This document shows, in pieces, positions 7,762-21,854 of a DNA stretch of 42,672 nucleotides. Source of the stretch: Candidatus Thioglobus sp. (GTDB lineage Bacteria > Pseudomonadota > Gammaproteobacteria > PS1 > Pseudothioglobaceae). Each line of letters opens with the position of its first letter. Within the stretch, counting starts at the first letter, position 1. The translations under genes were made by a program, and so were the position numbers. The stretch is from positions 1 to 42,672 of the forward strand of contig JABGQC010000012.1 of NCBI GenBank assembly GCA_018644675.1, written 5' to 3'. Under the pieces are notes generated by a model. The model was given only the letters and a program-made list of their open reading frames with translations. It was not told the origin of the DNA and made no database searches.

Positions 7762-8601
7762 CTATCCTTTATCAAAAACAATATTATCAATCAAACGAGT
7801 TGACCCTAAAAACACCGCACATAATATCGCAATTTGAGCAGTATTGTCAGTAATAGATTTAAGGGTATTAGCATCTAATACAGATAGATACTCTATTTTA
7901 AAATCCTGACTTAAGACTGCCTTTGAATGCGCGATAGCGGGTGCTAATGCTTCACCTGATAAAACCACTTGCTTTAGCTGTGTTAATACTTGGTATATTT
8001 TTGTGGCGATCTCTTGCTCTTCTGTAGATAAATACTGGTTTCTAGTACTCATGGCGAGTCCACTATCTTCTCGCACAATATCACCTGATAGAATCTCAAT
8101 AGGCAGGCTCATTTCTCTCACCATTTGCCTGATAACCAACAACTGCTGATAATCTTTTTGGCCAAAAATAGCCACATCAGGCTTGATAATTTCAAACAAT
8201 CGATGTACCACTTGAACCACGCCATCAAAATGCCCAGGGCGAGAATCGCTACACAACCCTTGAGACAAACTGCCGGCCTTTAAGTGACTCTCAAATCCGT
8301 CTGGATAAACTTGCCCTTTATCAGGTGTAAAAACAGCATCAACCTGGCAAGCCTTTAGCTGAATTAGATCCTGCTCCAAGGTGTTTGGATAGTTATCAAA
8401 ATCTTCATTTTCACCAAATTGTGTAGGATTAACGAAAATACTCACCACGACTTTATCGGCATTTTTTTTGGCCTGATGAGTCAAAGACAAATGTCCAGCG
8501 TGAAGCCCACCCATTGTTGGTACAAAGGCAATGGTTTTACCTTGCGCTCTCCACATTGAGACCGCTTCAGCTAGTTGCTGATTATTTACACAAACTTGCA
8601 T
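7762..8601 (-). CDS. panC: Pantothenate synthetase
   Basis: PanC joins pantoate and beta-alanine with ATP to form pantothenate, the precursor of CoA. The 279-residue protein has the nucleotidyltransferase motif VPTMGGLHAGHLSL (HxGH), VSIFVNPTQFG, the FGQKDYQQL loop and the KMSKS-like region around MSTRNQYL. Length is normal. Its start overlaps the stop of panB by one base (TAATG), so the two are translationally coupled. The setting fits a cell that relies on acyl-CoA chemistry, but that link is only context. Confidence 0.97.
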   Translation of the reverse strand: MQVCVNNQQLAEAVSMWRAQGKTIAFVPTMGGLHAGHLSLTHQAKKNADKVVVSIFVNPTQFGENEDFDNYPNTLEQDLIQLKACQVDAVFTPDKGQVYPDGFESHLKAGSLSQGLCSDSRPGHFDGVVQVVHRLFEIIKPDVAIFGQKDYQQLLVIRQMVREMSLPIEILSGDIVREDSGLAMSTRNQYLSTEEQEIATKIYQVLTQLKQVVLSGEALAPAIAHSKAVLSQDFKIEYLSVLDANTLKSITDNTAQIAILCAVFLGSTRLIDNIVFDKG

Positions 8602-9383
8602 TAGTAACTGTGTTTATCGTTAGGAAAAGTTTGATTTTTAACTGCGTTAATATAGCTTTTAACACCAGACTGTATTGAATCATGGCCAGTCAAAAAGTTT
8701 TTAACAAATTTTGGCAAGTGGCCGGTATTAATGCCAAGCATATCGTAACTTACCAAAACCTGTCCATCGCAATTAACACCGGCACCAATGCCAATAGTTG
8801 GTATGCTTAATTTGGCTGAAATTTTAGTGGCTAGTGTTTCAGGAACGCACTCAAGAACTAACACTTCCACACCCCAAGATTCTAGTAGCAAGGCATCTTC
8901 TAATATTTTATTGGCACCAGCATCGTCCTTGCCTTGCACTTTATAGCCGCCCATCTCAACAACAGATTGTGGCTGCAAACCCAAGTGGCCACAGACTGGA
9001 ATAGCGCTCTCTTGCAAGATTTTAAAAGAAGCCTCATGCTCAGCACCTCCTTCAAATTTAACCATTTGCGCACCAACACTCATTAAGCGTTTGGCATTTT
9101 CTAAGGTTTGCTGAGCATGGGTATAGCTTTGGTAAGGCATATCAGCAATCAATAGCGCATTTTGCATAGATTTTGCAACGGCTTGCGTATGGTAAATCAT
9201 ATCTTCCATGCTAACGCCCAAGGTATTTTCCCCACCTTGGATTACGTTACCCAGGGAGTCACCCACCAGAATCATATCCACACCACACGCATCAAACAAC
9301 TTAGCAAATGAGGCGTCATACGCTGTTAGGCAGGTGATCTTTTCACCATTTTTCTTAAAGGATTGTAATGCTGATAATTTCAT
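8601..9383 (-). CDS. panB: 3-methyl-2-oxobutanoate hydroxymethyltransferase
   Basis: PanB transfers a one-carbon unit from methylenetetrahydrofolate to 2-oxoisovalerate, the first step to pantothenate. The 260-residue TIM-barrel protein shows CLTAYDASFA, the metal-binding VGDSLGNVIQG, KFEGGAEH, VCGHLGLQPQ and the late IGIGAGVNCDGQ motif. All are typical of the family, and length is normal. It overlaps folK by four bases upstream and panC by one base downstream. Placing folate (folK) and pantothenate genes in one operon makes sense because PanB consumes a folate cofactor. Confidence 0.97.
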   Translation of the reverse strand: MKLSALQSFKKNGEKITCLTAYDASFAKLFDACGVDMILVGDSLGNVIQGGENTLGVSMEDMIYHTQAVAKSMQNALLIADMPYQSYTHAQQTLENAKRLMSVGAQMVKFEGGAEHEASFKILQESAIPVCGHLGLQPQSVVEMGGYKVQGKDDAGANKILEDALLLESWGVEVLVLECVPETLATKISAKLSIPTIGIGAGVNCDGQVLVSYDMLGINTGHLPKFVKNFLTGHDSIQSGVKSYINAVKNQTFPNDKHSY

Positions 9384-9846
9384 AATCTTGTTAATTGATA
9401 CTCACCCAACTTCTCAATAAGCTCTTGAATAGGGCCAAGTACCGGCACTTTTAAATCCTGCTCAAGCTCAGCCAAAGGAATCAGTACAAAAGCTCGATTC
9501 ATCATTTCAGGATGAGGAATGACTAATTGCTTGGAGGCAACCACTTGAACGCCATAGATAATAATATCCAAATCAATGGTTCTAGCACCCCATTTTTGAG
9601 CACGCTCACGATGCTGATCAGTTTCTATAGCTTGGCAAACATGGAGCAATTCTAATGGGGTTAAGTGTGTACTCACCTGGGCGATTGCATTTATATAATC
9701 AGGCTGATCTGAATTGTCTACGGGTGGCGATTGATACAAACTTGAAAGGTTAACCACCTCCACATCTTTAGCACTGTGCAGTGCCATCACCGCAGTTTTA
9801 ATCTGCTGTTTTGGGTGATCAAGGTTTGACCCAAGTCCGATATAAG

Positions 9847-9853
<7 letters not shown>
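9380..9853 (-). CDS. folK: 2-amino-4-hydroxy-6-hydroxymethyldihydropteridine diphosphokinase (HPPK)
   Basis: FolK transfers pyrophosphate from ATP to the pterin in folate synthesis. The 157-residue protein has the N-terminal AYIGLGSNL, the central [18 protein letters not shown] region and the HPPK signature [11 protein letters not shown] followed by [13 protein letters not shown]. The start is TTG at 9853, not ATG. No better start lies upstream, because the frame overlaps the end of proB by seven bases. This suggests initiation coupled to proB termination. Length is normal. Confidence 0.96.
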
Positions 9854-11632
<1,779 letters not shown>

Positions 11633-11666
11633 CTAAAATACAATAAAGCTATTATACCACCGACAA

Positions 11667-12917
11667 ATGAATCGAACCCTATACAGCCTAGTTGGATATT
11701 TATTATTACCGATTTTAATTATTCGGTTATTTGTGAAATCTATCAAGGCACCTGCCTATCGAAAAAGGATCCACGAAAGACTGGGGTTTATTCAAAAAAA
11801 CTCCTTGCCTGTCATTTGGATCCATTGTGTTTCAGTGGGTGAATTTAGAGCCTCTATCACGCTGATCGACACTCTAATCAAGCAACATCCAAAGCATAAA
11901 ATATTAATAACCAGCACCACACCAACCGGCTCTAGTGCGCTTACACATCACTATGGAGATCGAATTCTACATTGCTATTTTCCTTTTGACTTAAGTCCAA
12001 TTATTAAGCGCTATATTCAGCGCCTAAATCCTGCTTTGTGTATTCTTATGGAAACTGAAATTTGGCCAAATTTAATCCATTCTTTAAAGCAAAACAACAT
12101 TCCCAGTATTTTAATTAATGCCAGACTCTCAGAGCGATCGTTAAAAAAATATCAAAAATTTGCCCCAAAACTAATCCATCAAACACTTAATAATTTAAGC
12201 TTGATAGCCTCTCAAAATCAAAACTCAGCTGATCGTTTTATTCAACTTGGCGCACAAGAAGACAAAGTCGTCAATGCGGGTAATATCAAATTTGATCAAA
12301 ATCCAAAATCAGACCTACTCACCACCAAAGCCATTAAAAAAATCACCCAAGGGCGGGTTGTAATTACTTTTGCCAGCACCCATTCAGGGGAAGAGGTGCA
12401 AATTATCAATAGCTATTTGGCTGTTAAAGAGCAGATTAATGCACTGGTTGTTTTTGTACCAAGACATCCTGAGCGATTCAATCAAGTAGAAAAATTAGCT
12501 CTTAGCGCTGGTTTGAGTATTGAGCGCCGATCAAGCGCTAGATCAGCCACTCAGGCAGATGTACTACTGGGTGATTCAATGGGTGAAATGATGAGCTATT
12601 TCGAAGTGAGCGATATTGTGTTTATGGGAGGAAGCTTGAATGATACGGGCGGGCACAATATGTTAGAGCCGGCCGCTTTATCCAAGCCGATTATTTTTGG
12701 CCCTAATGTGTTTAATTTTGCTGAAATTTCTAGTAATTTATTAAATAAAAAAGCCGGCATCCAAGTGCAGGATTCCAAGCAGTTATTTACAGAAATTATG
12801 CAATTATTAAACAACCCCGAGCAGTTGGAGTCTTTGGGTGCTAATGCCAAACAATATTTTGACTCTCAACAAGGTGCGGTTAAAAGAATTGCTAAAATCG
12901 CTATGGATATTATTTAG
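11667..12917 (+). CDS. waaA: 3-deoxy-D-manno-octulosonic acid (Kdo) transferase
   Basis: WaaA adds Kdo from CMP-Kdo to lipid IVA at the inner membrane in lipopolysaccharide synthesis, so the cell has a Gram-negative outer membrane. The 416-residue protein has an N-terminal membrane anchor (about residues 5-25). It then has IHCVSVGEFRA with the conserved glutamate, the ETEIWPN motif, INARLSERS, the acceptor-side VPRHPERF and the nucleotide-binding MGGSLNDTGGHNMLEPA run. All are typical of GT30 enzymes. I see no clear ribosome binding site. Its last eight bases overlap the end of the convergent ion-channel gene. Confidence 0.96.
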   Translation: MNRTLYSLVGYLLLPILIIRLFVKSIKAPAYRKRIHERLGFIQKNSLPVIWIHCVSVGEFRASITLIDTLIKQHPKHKILITSTTPTGSSALTHHYGDRILHCYFPFDLSPIIKRYIQRLNPALCILMETEIWPNLIHSLKQNNIPSILINARLSERSLKKYQKFAPKLIHQTLNNLSLIASQNQNSADRFIQLGAQEDKVVNAGNIKFDQNPKSDLLTTKAIKKITQGRVVITFASTHSGEEVQIINSYLAVKEQINALVVFVPRHPERFNQVEKLALSAGLSIERRSSARSATQADVLLGDSMGEMMSYFEVSDIVFMGGSLNDTGGHNMLEPAALSKPIIFGPNVFNFAEISSNLLNKKAGIQVQDSKQLFTEIMQLLNNPEQLESLGANAKQYFDSQQGAVKRIAKIAMDII

Positions 12918-13335
12918 CATCCCAATAACGCTGCATCTCATAATACAAAAAAGAAGCGGTCCAAGTGATTAGCACAAAGCCCACCAAGGCCTCCATACCT
13001 ACTAAAAATCGGATAGAGCCAAAGGGCTCAATATCGCCAAAACCGAGTGTGGTGAAATTTGTAAATGAAAAATAAACACTGTCCATAAACGAGCCGTCAT
13101 AATTACCTTGTATCTCACCCCAGACCTTATCTTTACTCATTAAAAAATAAGCCAAAGCAAACAGCCATATTTCAACTACATGTGCAATGAGCGCAATAAA
13201 CACCACCACCACAATTCTAAACCGATGTTTAATTTGAACCCTTGGCACTAAGTTAGTCGCACGATACAAAAACTCATAATGAATCAAAACACTAAGGGTG
13301 ACAATAATGGTGTTAATTAATGCTGCTAGCCACAT
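12910..13335 (-). CDS. Small potassium-channel-like membrane protein (ion_trans_2 type)
   Basis: This 141-residue protein has a pore-loop channel architecture. Hydrophobic segments lie at about residues 3-20, 38-65 and 105-130. The last is preceded by a pore helix and a selectivity filter TTLGFGD (95-101), a variant of the TVGYGD filter of K+ channels. There is no regulatory RCK domain. The last helix resembles the inner helix of two-TM channels, preceded by an extra N-terminal segment. Function as a K+ or other monovalent cation channel is inferred from the filter only. The gene is convergent with waaA and divergent from the small Cys-rich gene at 13398. Confidence 0.8.
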   Translation of the reverse strand: MWLAALINTIIVTLSVLIHYEFLYRATNLVPRVQIKHRFRIVVVVFIALIAHVVEIWLFALAYFLMSKDKVWGEIQGNYDGSFMDSVYFSFTNFTTLGFGDIEPFGSIRFLVGMEALVGFVLITWTASFLYYEMQRYWDAK

Positions 13336-13397
13336 ACTTAAATATTCTTTATAATTAAAGTGATTATTGTACTTAAGAAATATTGGAAAAAATCAAA

Positions 13398-16528
<3,131 letters not shown>

Positions 16529-16573
16529 TATATTAAAATATAATAATATTCTTATATAGTTCTCAAAATAGTG

Positions 16574-16579
16574 TATAAT
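16574..16579 (+). promoter_or_regulatory. Predicted -10 box of the coiled-coil protein gene
   Basis: TATAAT sits 39 bases before the ATG at 16619, in the 90-base gap after hemB. No convincing -35 box is seen at 16-18 bases upstream, where the sequence is AT-rich. The surrounding run of A and T could also serve as an UP-like element. Confidence 0.4.
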
Positions 16580-16618
16580 GCCTACCTAATTACACCATTT
16601 AACGAATGAGAACTGACC

Positions 16619-17335
16619 ATGGAAAACAAATCCCTATTTAGCGCTATTGTTCTAGCTTTTGCATTAATTGCAGGCTATTTTTTTTACAGTGAAAAACTAG
16701 ATACTTTAGAGCAGGAAGTTGAGGGTATCACTCAAGAGTACAACCAAAAAATAAGCGCTCTTCAGCCAATCGAAAGTTCAAATGACACCTCTAACAATTC
16801 AGCACTTGAAGCATTGAATGATCAACTTATCAAAGCGCAATCAGCACTTAAGATTTCACAAGACAAACTCTCTTTAGCAACGAGTAAAACCAGCGTTTTA
16901 GGTGATGAAATGTCACAAATGGATGATGCAAGAAATCAAGTCAAATCACTAAAAGGATCTCTGCAATCAGTTGAGAAAAAACTCGACATTTCTGCAGAAA
17001 AAATTAGCTACCTTGAGCAAGTTTTTGAAACTCAGAATAAAGCCACTGTTGAGCAAAACATTGCCAGAATCAAAGAACTTAAAGAAACTTCTAGCGGCAT
17101 CGCAGTAACCGGATTAATTGTACCTGCCATTGGAGTTGCAACCTTAATCTCTTACACAACGGAAGAAATTGGCAACTATTGTGCCAACATTAAAAACACT
17201 ATTGAGCTTGAAAATCAGGTATTTGGTAAAGTGATTTCTTTAGATGAAAGCATGCAAAACAACTACCACAACCAATGTGAAGTTAGCTTAAAGGACAAAA
17301 TTAAAAAAGGCTTGAAGAAACTCCAAGCCCGTTAA
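16619..17335 (+). CDS. Membrane-anchored coiled-coil protein of unknown function
   Basis: I do not recognise this 238-residue protein. Residues 5-22 form an uncleaved-looking hydrophobic anchor. Residues 25-155 are mostly coiled-coil helix rich in Gln, Lys, Glu and Ser. Residues 160-178 form a second hydrophobic segment (GIAVTGLIVPAIGVATLISY), and the C-terminal 50 residues are polar with two cysteines (188 and 220) that could form a disulfide. An anchored coiled coil with a second helix suggests an envelope or cell-shape role, but this is a guess. It has its own likely promoter. Its last codons contain the hairpin that terminates the convergent acs gene. Confidence 0.7.
   Translation: MENKSLFSAIVLAFALIAGYFFYSEKLDTLEQEVEGITQEYNQKISALQPIESSNDTSNNSALEALNDQLIKAQSALKISQDKLSLATSKTSVLGDEMSQMDDARNQVKSLKGSLQSVEKKLDISAEKISYLEQVFETQNKATVEQNIARIKELKETSSGIAVTGLIVPAIGVATLISYTTEEIGNYCANIKNTIELENQVFGKVISLDESMQNNYHNQCEVSLKDKIKKGLKKLQAR
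17303..17330 (-). terminator. Terminator of acs, inside the convergent gene
   Basis: Arms GGCTTG (17309-17314) and CAAGCC (17324-17329) form a hairpin that, read on the minus strand, runs into six T residues (17308-17303). It lies just after the acs stop, within the last codons of the convergent 16619-17335 gene. Confidence 0.65.
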
Positions 17336-17343
17336 TTTGATTA

Positions 17344-19257
17344 TTAAACGGTTCGATTATTAATCAAATCTTCAACCACCTCTGGCTCCGCCAGGGTGGA
17401 GGTGTCACCCAGATTATCAAAATCATTCTCGGCAATCTTTCTTAAGATTCGACGCATAATCTTGCCACTACGTGTTTTTGGCAATCCTGGTGCAAACTGA
17501 ATTTTGTCTACCAATGCAATTGGGCCAATTTCACTACGCACCAGTTTAACCAGCTCTGTTTTTAATGCATCTGTTGGCTCAACACCACTCATAATAGAAA
17601 CATAAGCGTAAACACCCTGCCCTTTGATGTCGTGTGGATAACCCACCACAGCAGCCTCTGAAACACTCTCATGTAAGACCAGTGCTGATTCAATCTCAGC
17701 TGTACCTAGACGGTGACCTGAGATATTTAAAACATCATCAACGCGTCCAGTAATCCAATAATAGCCATCACTATCGCGCTTAACACCGTCACCAGCAAAA
17801 TATTTACCCGGGAAAGTTGAGAAGTAAGCCTCCATGAAGCGCTCATGATTATTGTAAAGTGTGCGCATTTGCCCTGGCCAAGATCTAGCTAGTACCAAGA
17901 TACCTTCCGCTTCACCTTCTAAAATGTCACCCTTTTCATTAACCACTTGCGGCTCAACACCAAAGAAAGGCTTACTTGCCGATCCAGGCTTTAATGCAGT
18001 TGCATAAGGCAATGGTAAAATCATATGGCCACCTGTTTCAGTTTGCCACCAAGTGTCAACTACCGGACATTTAGCTTGACCAATTTTATGGTAATACCAC
18101 TCCCAAGCTTCCGGGTTAATCGGCTCTCCAACTGTGCCCAATATTCTTAAGCTAGAACGGTCAGTTTTTTCAACAAATTCGTCACCTGCACCCATAAGGG
18201 CGCGAATAGCAGTAGGTGCCGTATAGAATGTATTAACCTGATGCTTATCAATCACTTGCCAGAAACGTGAAGCATCTGGATAAGAAGGGATACCTTCAAA
18301 CATAAGAGTAGTTCCGCCATTTGCCAGAGGACCATAAACAATGTAAGAGTGTCCTGTTACCCAACCTACGTCAGCCGTACACCAGTAAATATCGCCTTCT
18401 TGATAATCAAATGCATATTTATGTGTCATTGCCGCATAAAGTAAATAGCCGCCTGAAGTGTGCAATACGCCTTTTGGTTTTCCAGTAGACCCTGATGTAT
18501 AAAGAATAAATAATGGTGTTTCAGCATCGAACGACTCACATGGGCACTCGCTTGGAACATCAGCTACTAAATCATGGTACCAAATATCTTTATCACCCCA
18601 TTCAACTGAGCCTTTAGTATTTTGCACCACTACTACTTTACTAACACAATCACAACCTTCGACTGCAAGATCAACATTTGACTTAAGTGCTGTTGATCGT
18701 CCACCACGCATACCTTCATCAGCAGTAATAACAACATTACATTCAGAATCTAAAATTCGATCTTTAAGGGCCTCTGGTGAAAACCCGCCAAATACTACTG
18801 AGTGAATAGCGCCAATACGGGCACATGCTAACATAGCGTAAGCAGACTCAAGGATCATCGGCATATAAATACAAACTCGATCGCCTTTTTTAACACCTAA
18901 ATTCTTTAAACCATTAGCAAGCTTTGCCACTTCATCGTGTAGTTGTTGATAAGTAACCTTCTGACTCACATCAGGATCGTCGCCTTCCCAAATAATAGCA
19001 GTTTGCTTAGCTCTTTGCGGTAAGTGTCTGTCGATACAGTTATAAGCAACATTTAATTCGCCACCCTTGAACCACTCAATTTTTCCTTGGGTGTAATCCA
19101 CATTAGAGACCTCGTTCCAGTCTTTATCCCAATCTAAGAATTCTTTTGCCTGGGTAGCCCAAAATTCATCTGCATTGTTAATTGAGTCGTTGTACATCAA
19201 CTCATATTTTTTTTCATCACATAAAGGGGTTTTGTTTGACTGGAGAATTGGATACAT
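17344..19257 (-). CDS. acs: Acetyl-CoA synthetase
   Basis: Acs activates acetate with ATP and CoA through acetyl-AMP. The 637-residue protein has the ANL-family motifs: [15 protein letters not shown] (P loop), [22 protein letters not shown] (TETGG, as in acetate-specific enzymes), [20 protein letters not shown], the hinge region [15 protein letters not shown], and the catalytic [11 protein letters not shown] whose lysine is the usual regulatory acetylation site. It is the last gene of the acetate block and has its own candidate operator and promoter upstream. A second, clearly different ANL enzyme (prpE) lies at 30976-32847. Acs and ActP together point to growth on external acetate. Confidence 0.97.
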   Translation of the reverse strand: MYPILQSNKTPLCDEKKYELMYNDSINNADEFWATQAKEFLDWDKDWNEVSNVDYTQGKIEWFKGGELNVAYNCIDRHLPQRAKQTAIIWEGDDPDVSQKVTYQQLHDEVAKLANGLKNLGVKKGDRVCIYMPMILESAYAMLACARIGAIHSVVFGGFSPEALKDRILDSECNVVITADEGMRGGRSTALKSNVDLAVEGCDCVSKVVVVQNTKGSVEWGDKDIWYHDLVADVPSECPCESFDAETPLFILYTSGSTGKPKGVLHTSGGYLLYAAMTHKYAFDYQEGDIYWCTADVGWVTGHSYIVYGPLANGGTTLMFEGIPSYPDASRFWQVIDKHQVNTFYTAPTAIRALMGAGDEFVEKTDRSSLRILGTVGEPINPEAWEWYYHKIGQAKCPVVDTWWQTETGGHMILPLPYATALKPGSASKPFFGVEPQVVNEKGDILEGEAEGILVLARSWPGQMRTLYNNHERFMEAYFSTFPGKYFAGDGVKRDSDGYYWITGRVDDVLNISGHRLGTAEIESALVLHESVSEAAVVGYPHDIKGQGVYAYVSIMSGVEPTDALKTELVKLVRSEIGPIALVDKIQFAPGLPKTRSGKIMRRILRKIAENDFDNLGDTSTLAEPEVVEDLINNRTV

Positions 19258-19287
19258 AATTAATAGCTAGTTCAAGAAATATAAATT

Positions 19288-19317
19288 AATAATACCTAAA
19301 AACAAATTTTCTAGAAA
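19288..19317 (-). promoter_or_regulatory. acs leader: TTTCTAGAAA palindrome and AATAATACCTAAAA motif
   Basis: Upstream of acs lie the 10-bp palindrome TTTCTAGAAA (19308-19317) and the 14-mer AATAATACCTAAAA (19288-19301, plus-strand reading). The palindrome equals the core of the operator at 24460-24493. The 14-mer also occurs exactly, twice, upstream of the second marR gene. The sequence TTGTTT then TATATT on the minus strand, 16 bases apart, could be the acs promoter. Shared regulation with the actP and ABC operons is inferred. Confidence 0.5.
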
Positions 19318-19326
19318 GCTATTTTC

Positions 19327-20022
19327 TTAAATTAGGTCTTTCAATTCTATCGTATTAGCATCACCCATATGACTGACTTGGGCTAAAAATAACTCCGCGG
19401 TTGAAATGGCATCTTGCATTGCATTATGAGCCTTATATCTTGGTAAATTATATTTCTCTCTTAAAGAAAATAAACGCAGACTTTCAGGTTGAATATAACC
19501 TTTAGTATTCATCATCTTTCTATTTTCAATTTTTAAAGTGTCTAACATTCTCATGGGTAAGCAATTAATTTTGTACAATTTTTGACAAGCACAATTAATA
19601 AATCTTTTTTCAATATTGTCAAAATGCGCAATCACTACTCGATTATTCATTTCACTAAAAAGCTTATCCATGGCATCATTCAGACCTATTCCCTGACTAA
19701 GATCATCATCTGTTAACTGATGAATACTCACATTTTCTTCTGTGAGTGACTGTTCAGGATTAATCAATAAATGCTGACTAGAAGCTGCCAATAAGTGCAT
19801 ATCTTTGATCACAGTGTAACCCATGCTAATAATTTTTTCTTTGGCAGGATTGAGCCCGGTTGTTTCAAAATCAAGCACTAAAAACTCAATATCCTTGATT
19901 AGCATTTTTTTATTAATCAAAGGCTTAAGTAGATAATTTCTCAGTGCGGGGGATAAGTTAGACCTTAATAACAACGTTTTTTGGTAATACTTAGGGAATA
20001 AGTAATAGGCCAATTTTTTCAT
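19327..20022 (-). CDS. DEDDh 3'-5' exonuclease (DnaQ-like)
   Basis: This 231-residue protein has an exonuclease domain starting at residue 47: LVLDFETTGLN with Asp51 and Glu53, then VIAHFDNIEKRF and the HNAMQDAISTAE motif with the DEDDh histidine and aspartate. About 45 basic residues precede the domain. It is distinct from the true replicative epsilon gene at 40148. It overlaps the upstream cNMP/CBS/nucleotidyltransferase gene by four bases, so both are probably made together. This pairing next to acs and actP suggests a linked signalling role, possibly removal of nucleotide tags or signals, which is not established here. Confidence 0.88.
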   Translation of the reverse strand: MKKLAYYLFPKYYQKTLLLRSNLSPALRNYLLKPLINKKMLIKDIEFLVLDFETTGLNPAKEKIISMGYTVIKDMHLLAASSQHLLINPEQSLTEENVSIHQLTDDDLSQGIGLNDAMDKLFSEMNNRVVIAHFDNIEKRFINCACQKLYKINCLPMRMLDTLKIENRKMMNTKGYIQPESLRLFSLREKYNLPRYKAHNAMQDAISTAELFLAQVSHMGDANTIELKDLI

Positions 20023-21851
20023 AATATGGATGTTTGATACTGAGAACTCATGGCCGATTGCATATTGGAAACAATACCAAATGCATCTTTTAAATGTTTT
20101 TGATCCAAAGAGGAAATTTCTTTAGTTGGTACAAAATTATCAATGGATTGTCCATTTTTTATCTGTCTAGATTGATGCTCAATCCTAACCAGATTAATAA
20201 ACTTATAGGCTTCAATTAAATCACTAACACCTGATTGACTCAAGGCATGAATATCCATCAATTCTCTTAATCTATCTTGCGTATTTATCGCCCTAACACC
20301 GTGTGACAACGCATAAACCCGAGAGAAATCGACAATTGGAACAACCCCTTTTCTCTTTAGATCTAGTGTTTTTGCATCTGCGCCATGACGATCTACAATG
20401 AAATTTCTAAAAAATCCTAAAGGAGGTGTGTAGTGTTCGGCGTTATGTGCCATGTGCGATTGAAAAATAGTATTTTTTTGCGTGTTGTTTAAAACACCTG
20501 ACAACATGTCGTCTAAAAGTTCAGGGCTACCATAAATACATTTCAAATCAAAGAATATACTGGCATACATTAACGCTTTCGGATCAGGACTTGATATCCA
20601 ACTATTATAATAAGAGCGCCAAACAGAAACCGGCTGTCGCCATTTTGGATTGGTTGCCATCACATCCCCGGGGCAGTATACATAGCCACACTCATCTAGA
20701 CCATCGCTCACATAGGCACTAAGTTTAGAAAAATACTCTCCATGTAGCTTTTCATCATAGTCATCCGACAAGATTAGCAAATTATCCTGGTCAGTATGTG
20801 CAATTTGCTCAGATCTAGCAAGAGAGCCTGCAACTACCCAGGCATAAGCGATGGGCGGCTCTCCTAAGAGGGCTTCCGCCTGTTTTAATAACTGCTGATT
20901 GATGGAACGGCCAACCGAACTTATTGAATAAGTAATATCATGCTCATCCATATTAGACTCAAAACTATGCTGCAGTAATAGTGGCACTTGCTGGGATATT
21001 TTTTTAAGCTCCCCAACTGTTTCTGATACCAGTACTTCGTTAATCAAAAATACCACATTATGGCTTTGCTTTCTCAACAGATCTGCTGCAGTAACCACGC
21101 CAACTACTTGATTATTTTTAAGGATGGGAAGGTGTCTAATGTGTGAATTAGCCATTAACAACATCGCCTCAACACCACTTTTATAATGCGCAATTGAGAT
21201 TGGGTTAGTTGTCATAATATCACTCACCGGAGATGAAACGTCCAGCCCAGTAGCTGCTACTTTTGTACAAAAAGCACGATCAGTCACAATACCACGTAAT
21301 GTAGTGCCTTCTGTCACCACGACCGAGGTAACATTTTTACTACTCATTAATTGGGCCACATCACGGATACTGGTACTAGGGTCAATTGTATAAGCATCAT
21401 TTGCTCTGGACATGGATAGTACTGAGTTGTCCAGTAAGCTATTTTGCTTAACAATATTTTGCACCTTGATACTAGACTCCAGGCCAGCATCAACAAAAAA
21501 GTGATGAACACTACTCTGCTGCGAGAATAGCTCAAAAAATAGTTTTTTAGGGATTTTGTAATATAGCGTGTCTTCTTGACAGCTGTGCGAATACAAAACT
21601 AACTGAGCATTGTATCCAAACCACTGGCGCTCACCTAGAATGGAAAACAACTGCTCATTTTCATCTTCGATTAGTACTGCACCCTTGCGCACCAAATATA
21701 GAAAATTGGGCTTAAGAGTTAAAACATGCTTTCTTTTTCGATAGCCTATTTGTATCTCTTTAACCAGAGATTCAAGCTGTGCAGTGGTTGCACTATCAAG
21801 TGGCAGTGTCGATTTAAGAAAATCAATAACCTCTAGAGCTTCAATATCCAT
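20019..21851 (-). CDS. cNMP-binding/CBS/DUF294 nucleotidyltransferase-like protein
   Basis: This 610-residue protein has three parts. Residues 10-120 resemble a cyclic-nucleotide-binding effector domain. Residues 150-262 form a CBS pair (DVAQLMSSKNVTSVVVTEG, then SPVSDIMTTNPISI and VVGVVTAADLL). Residues 335-610 form a DUF294-type nucleotidyltransferase with GSLARSEQ (342-349) and TDQDN (353-357), as in GlnD-like enzymes. CBS domains usually sense adenylates, so it may couple energy charge to modification of a partner. The four-base overlap with the exonuclease gene and the position beside acs and actP make acetate transport or activation the likely target. The partner and reaction are unknown. 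Confidence 0.9.
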   Translation of the reverse strand: MDIEALEVIDFLKSTLPLDSATTAQLESLVKEIQIGYRKRKHVLTLKPNFLYLVRKGAVLIEDENEQLFSILGERQWFGYNAQLVLYSHSCQEDTLYYKIPKKLFFELFSQQSSVHHFFVDAGLESSIKVQNIVKQNSLLDNSVLSMSRANDAYTIDPSTSIRDVAQLMSSKNVTSVVVTEGTTLRGIVTDRAFCTKVAATGLDVSSPVSDIMTTNPISIAHYKSGVEAMLLMANSHIRHLPILKNNQVVGVVTAADLLRKQSHNVVFLINEVLVSETVGELKKISQQVPLLLQHSFESNMDEHDITYSISSVGRSINQQLLKQAEALLGEPPIAYAWVVAGSLARSEQIAHTDQDNLLILSDDYDEKLHGEYFSKLSAYVSDGLDECGYVYCPGDVMATNPKWRQPVSVWRSYYNSWISSPDPKALMYASIFFDLKCIYGSPELLDDMLSGVLNNTQKNTIFQSHMAHNAEHYTPPLGFFRNFIVDRHGADAKTLDLKRKGVVPIVDFSRVYALSHGVRAINTQDRLRELMDIHALSQSGVSDLIEAYKFINLVRIEHQSRQIKNGQSIDNFVPTKEISSLDQKHLKDAFGIVSNMQSAMSSQYQTSIL

Positions 21852-21854
21852 TAT

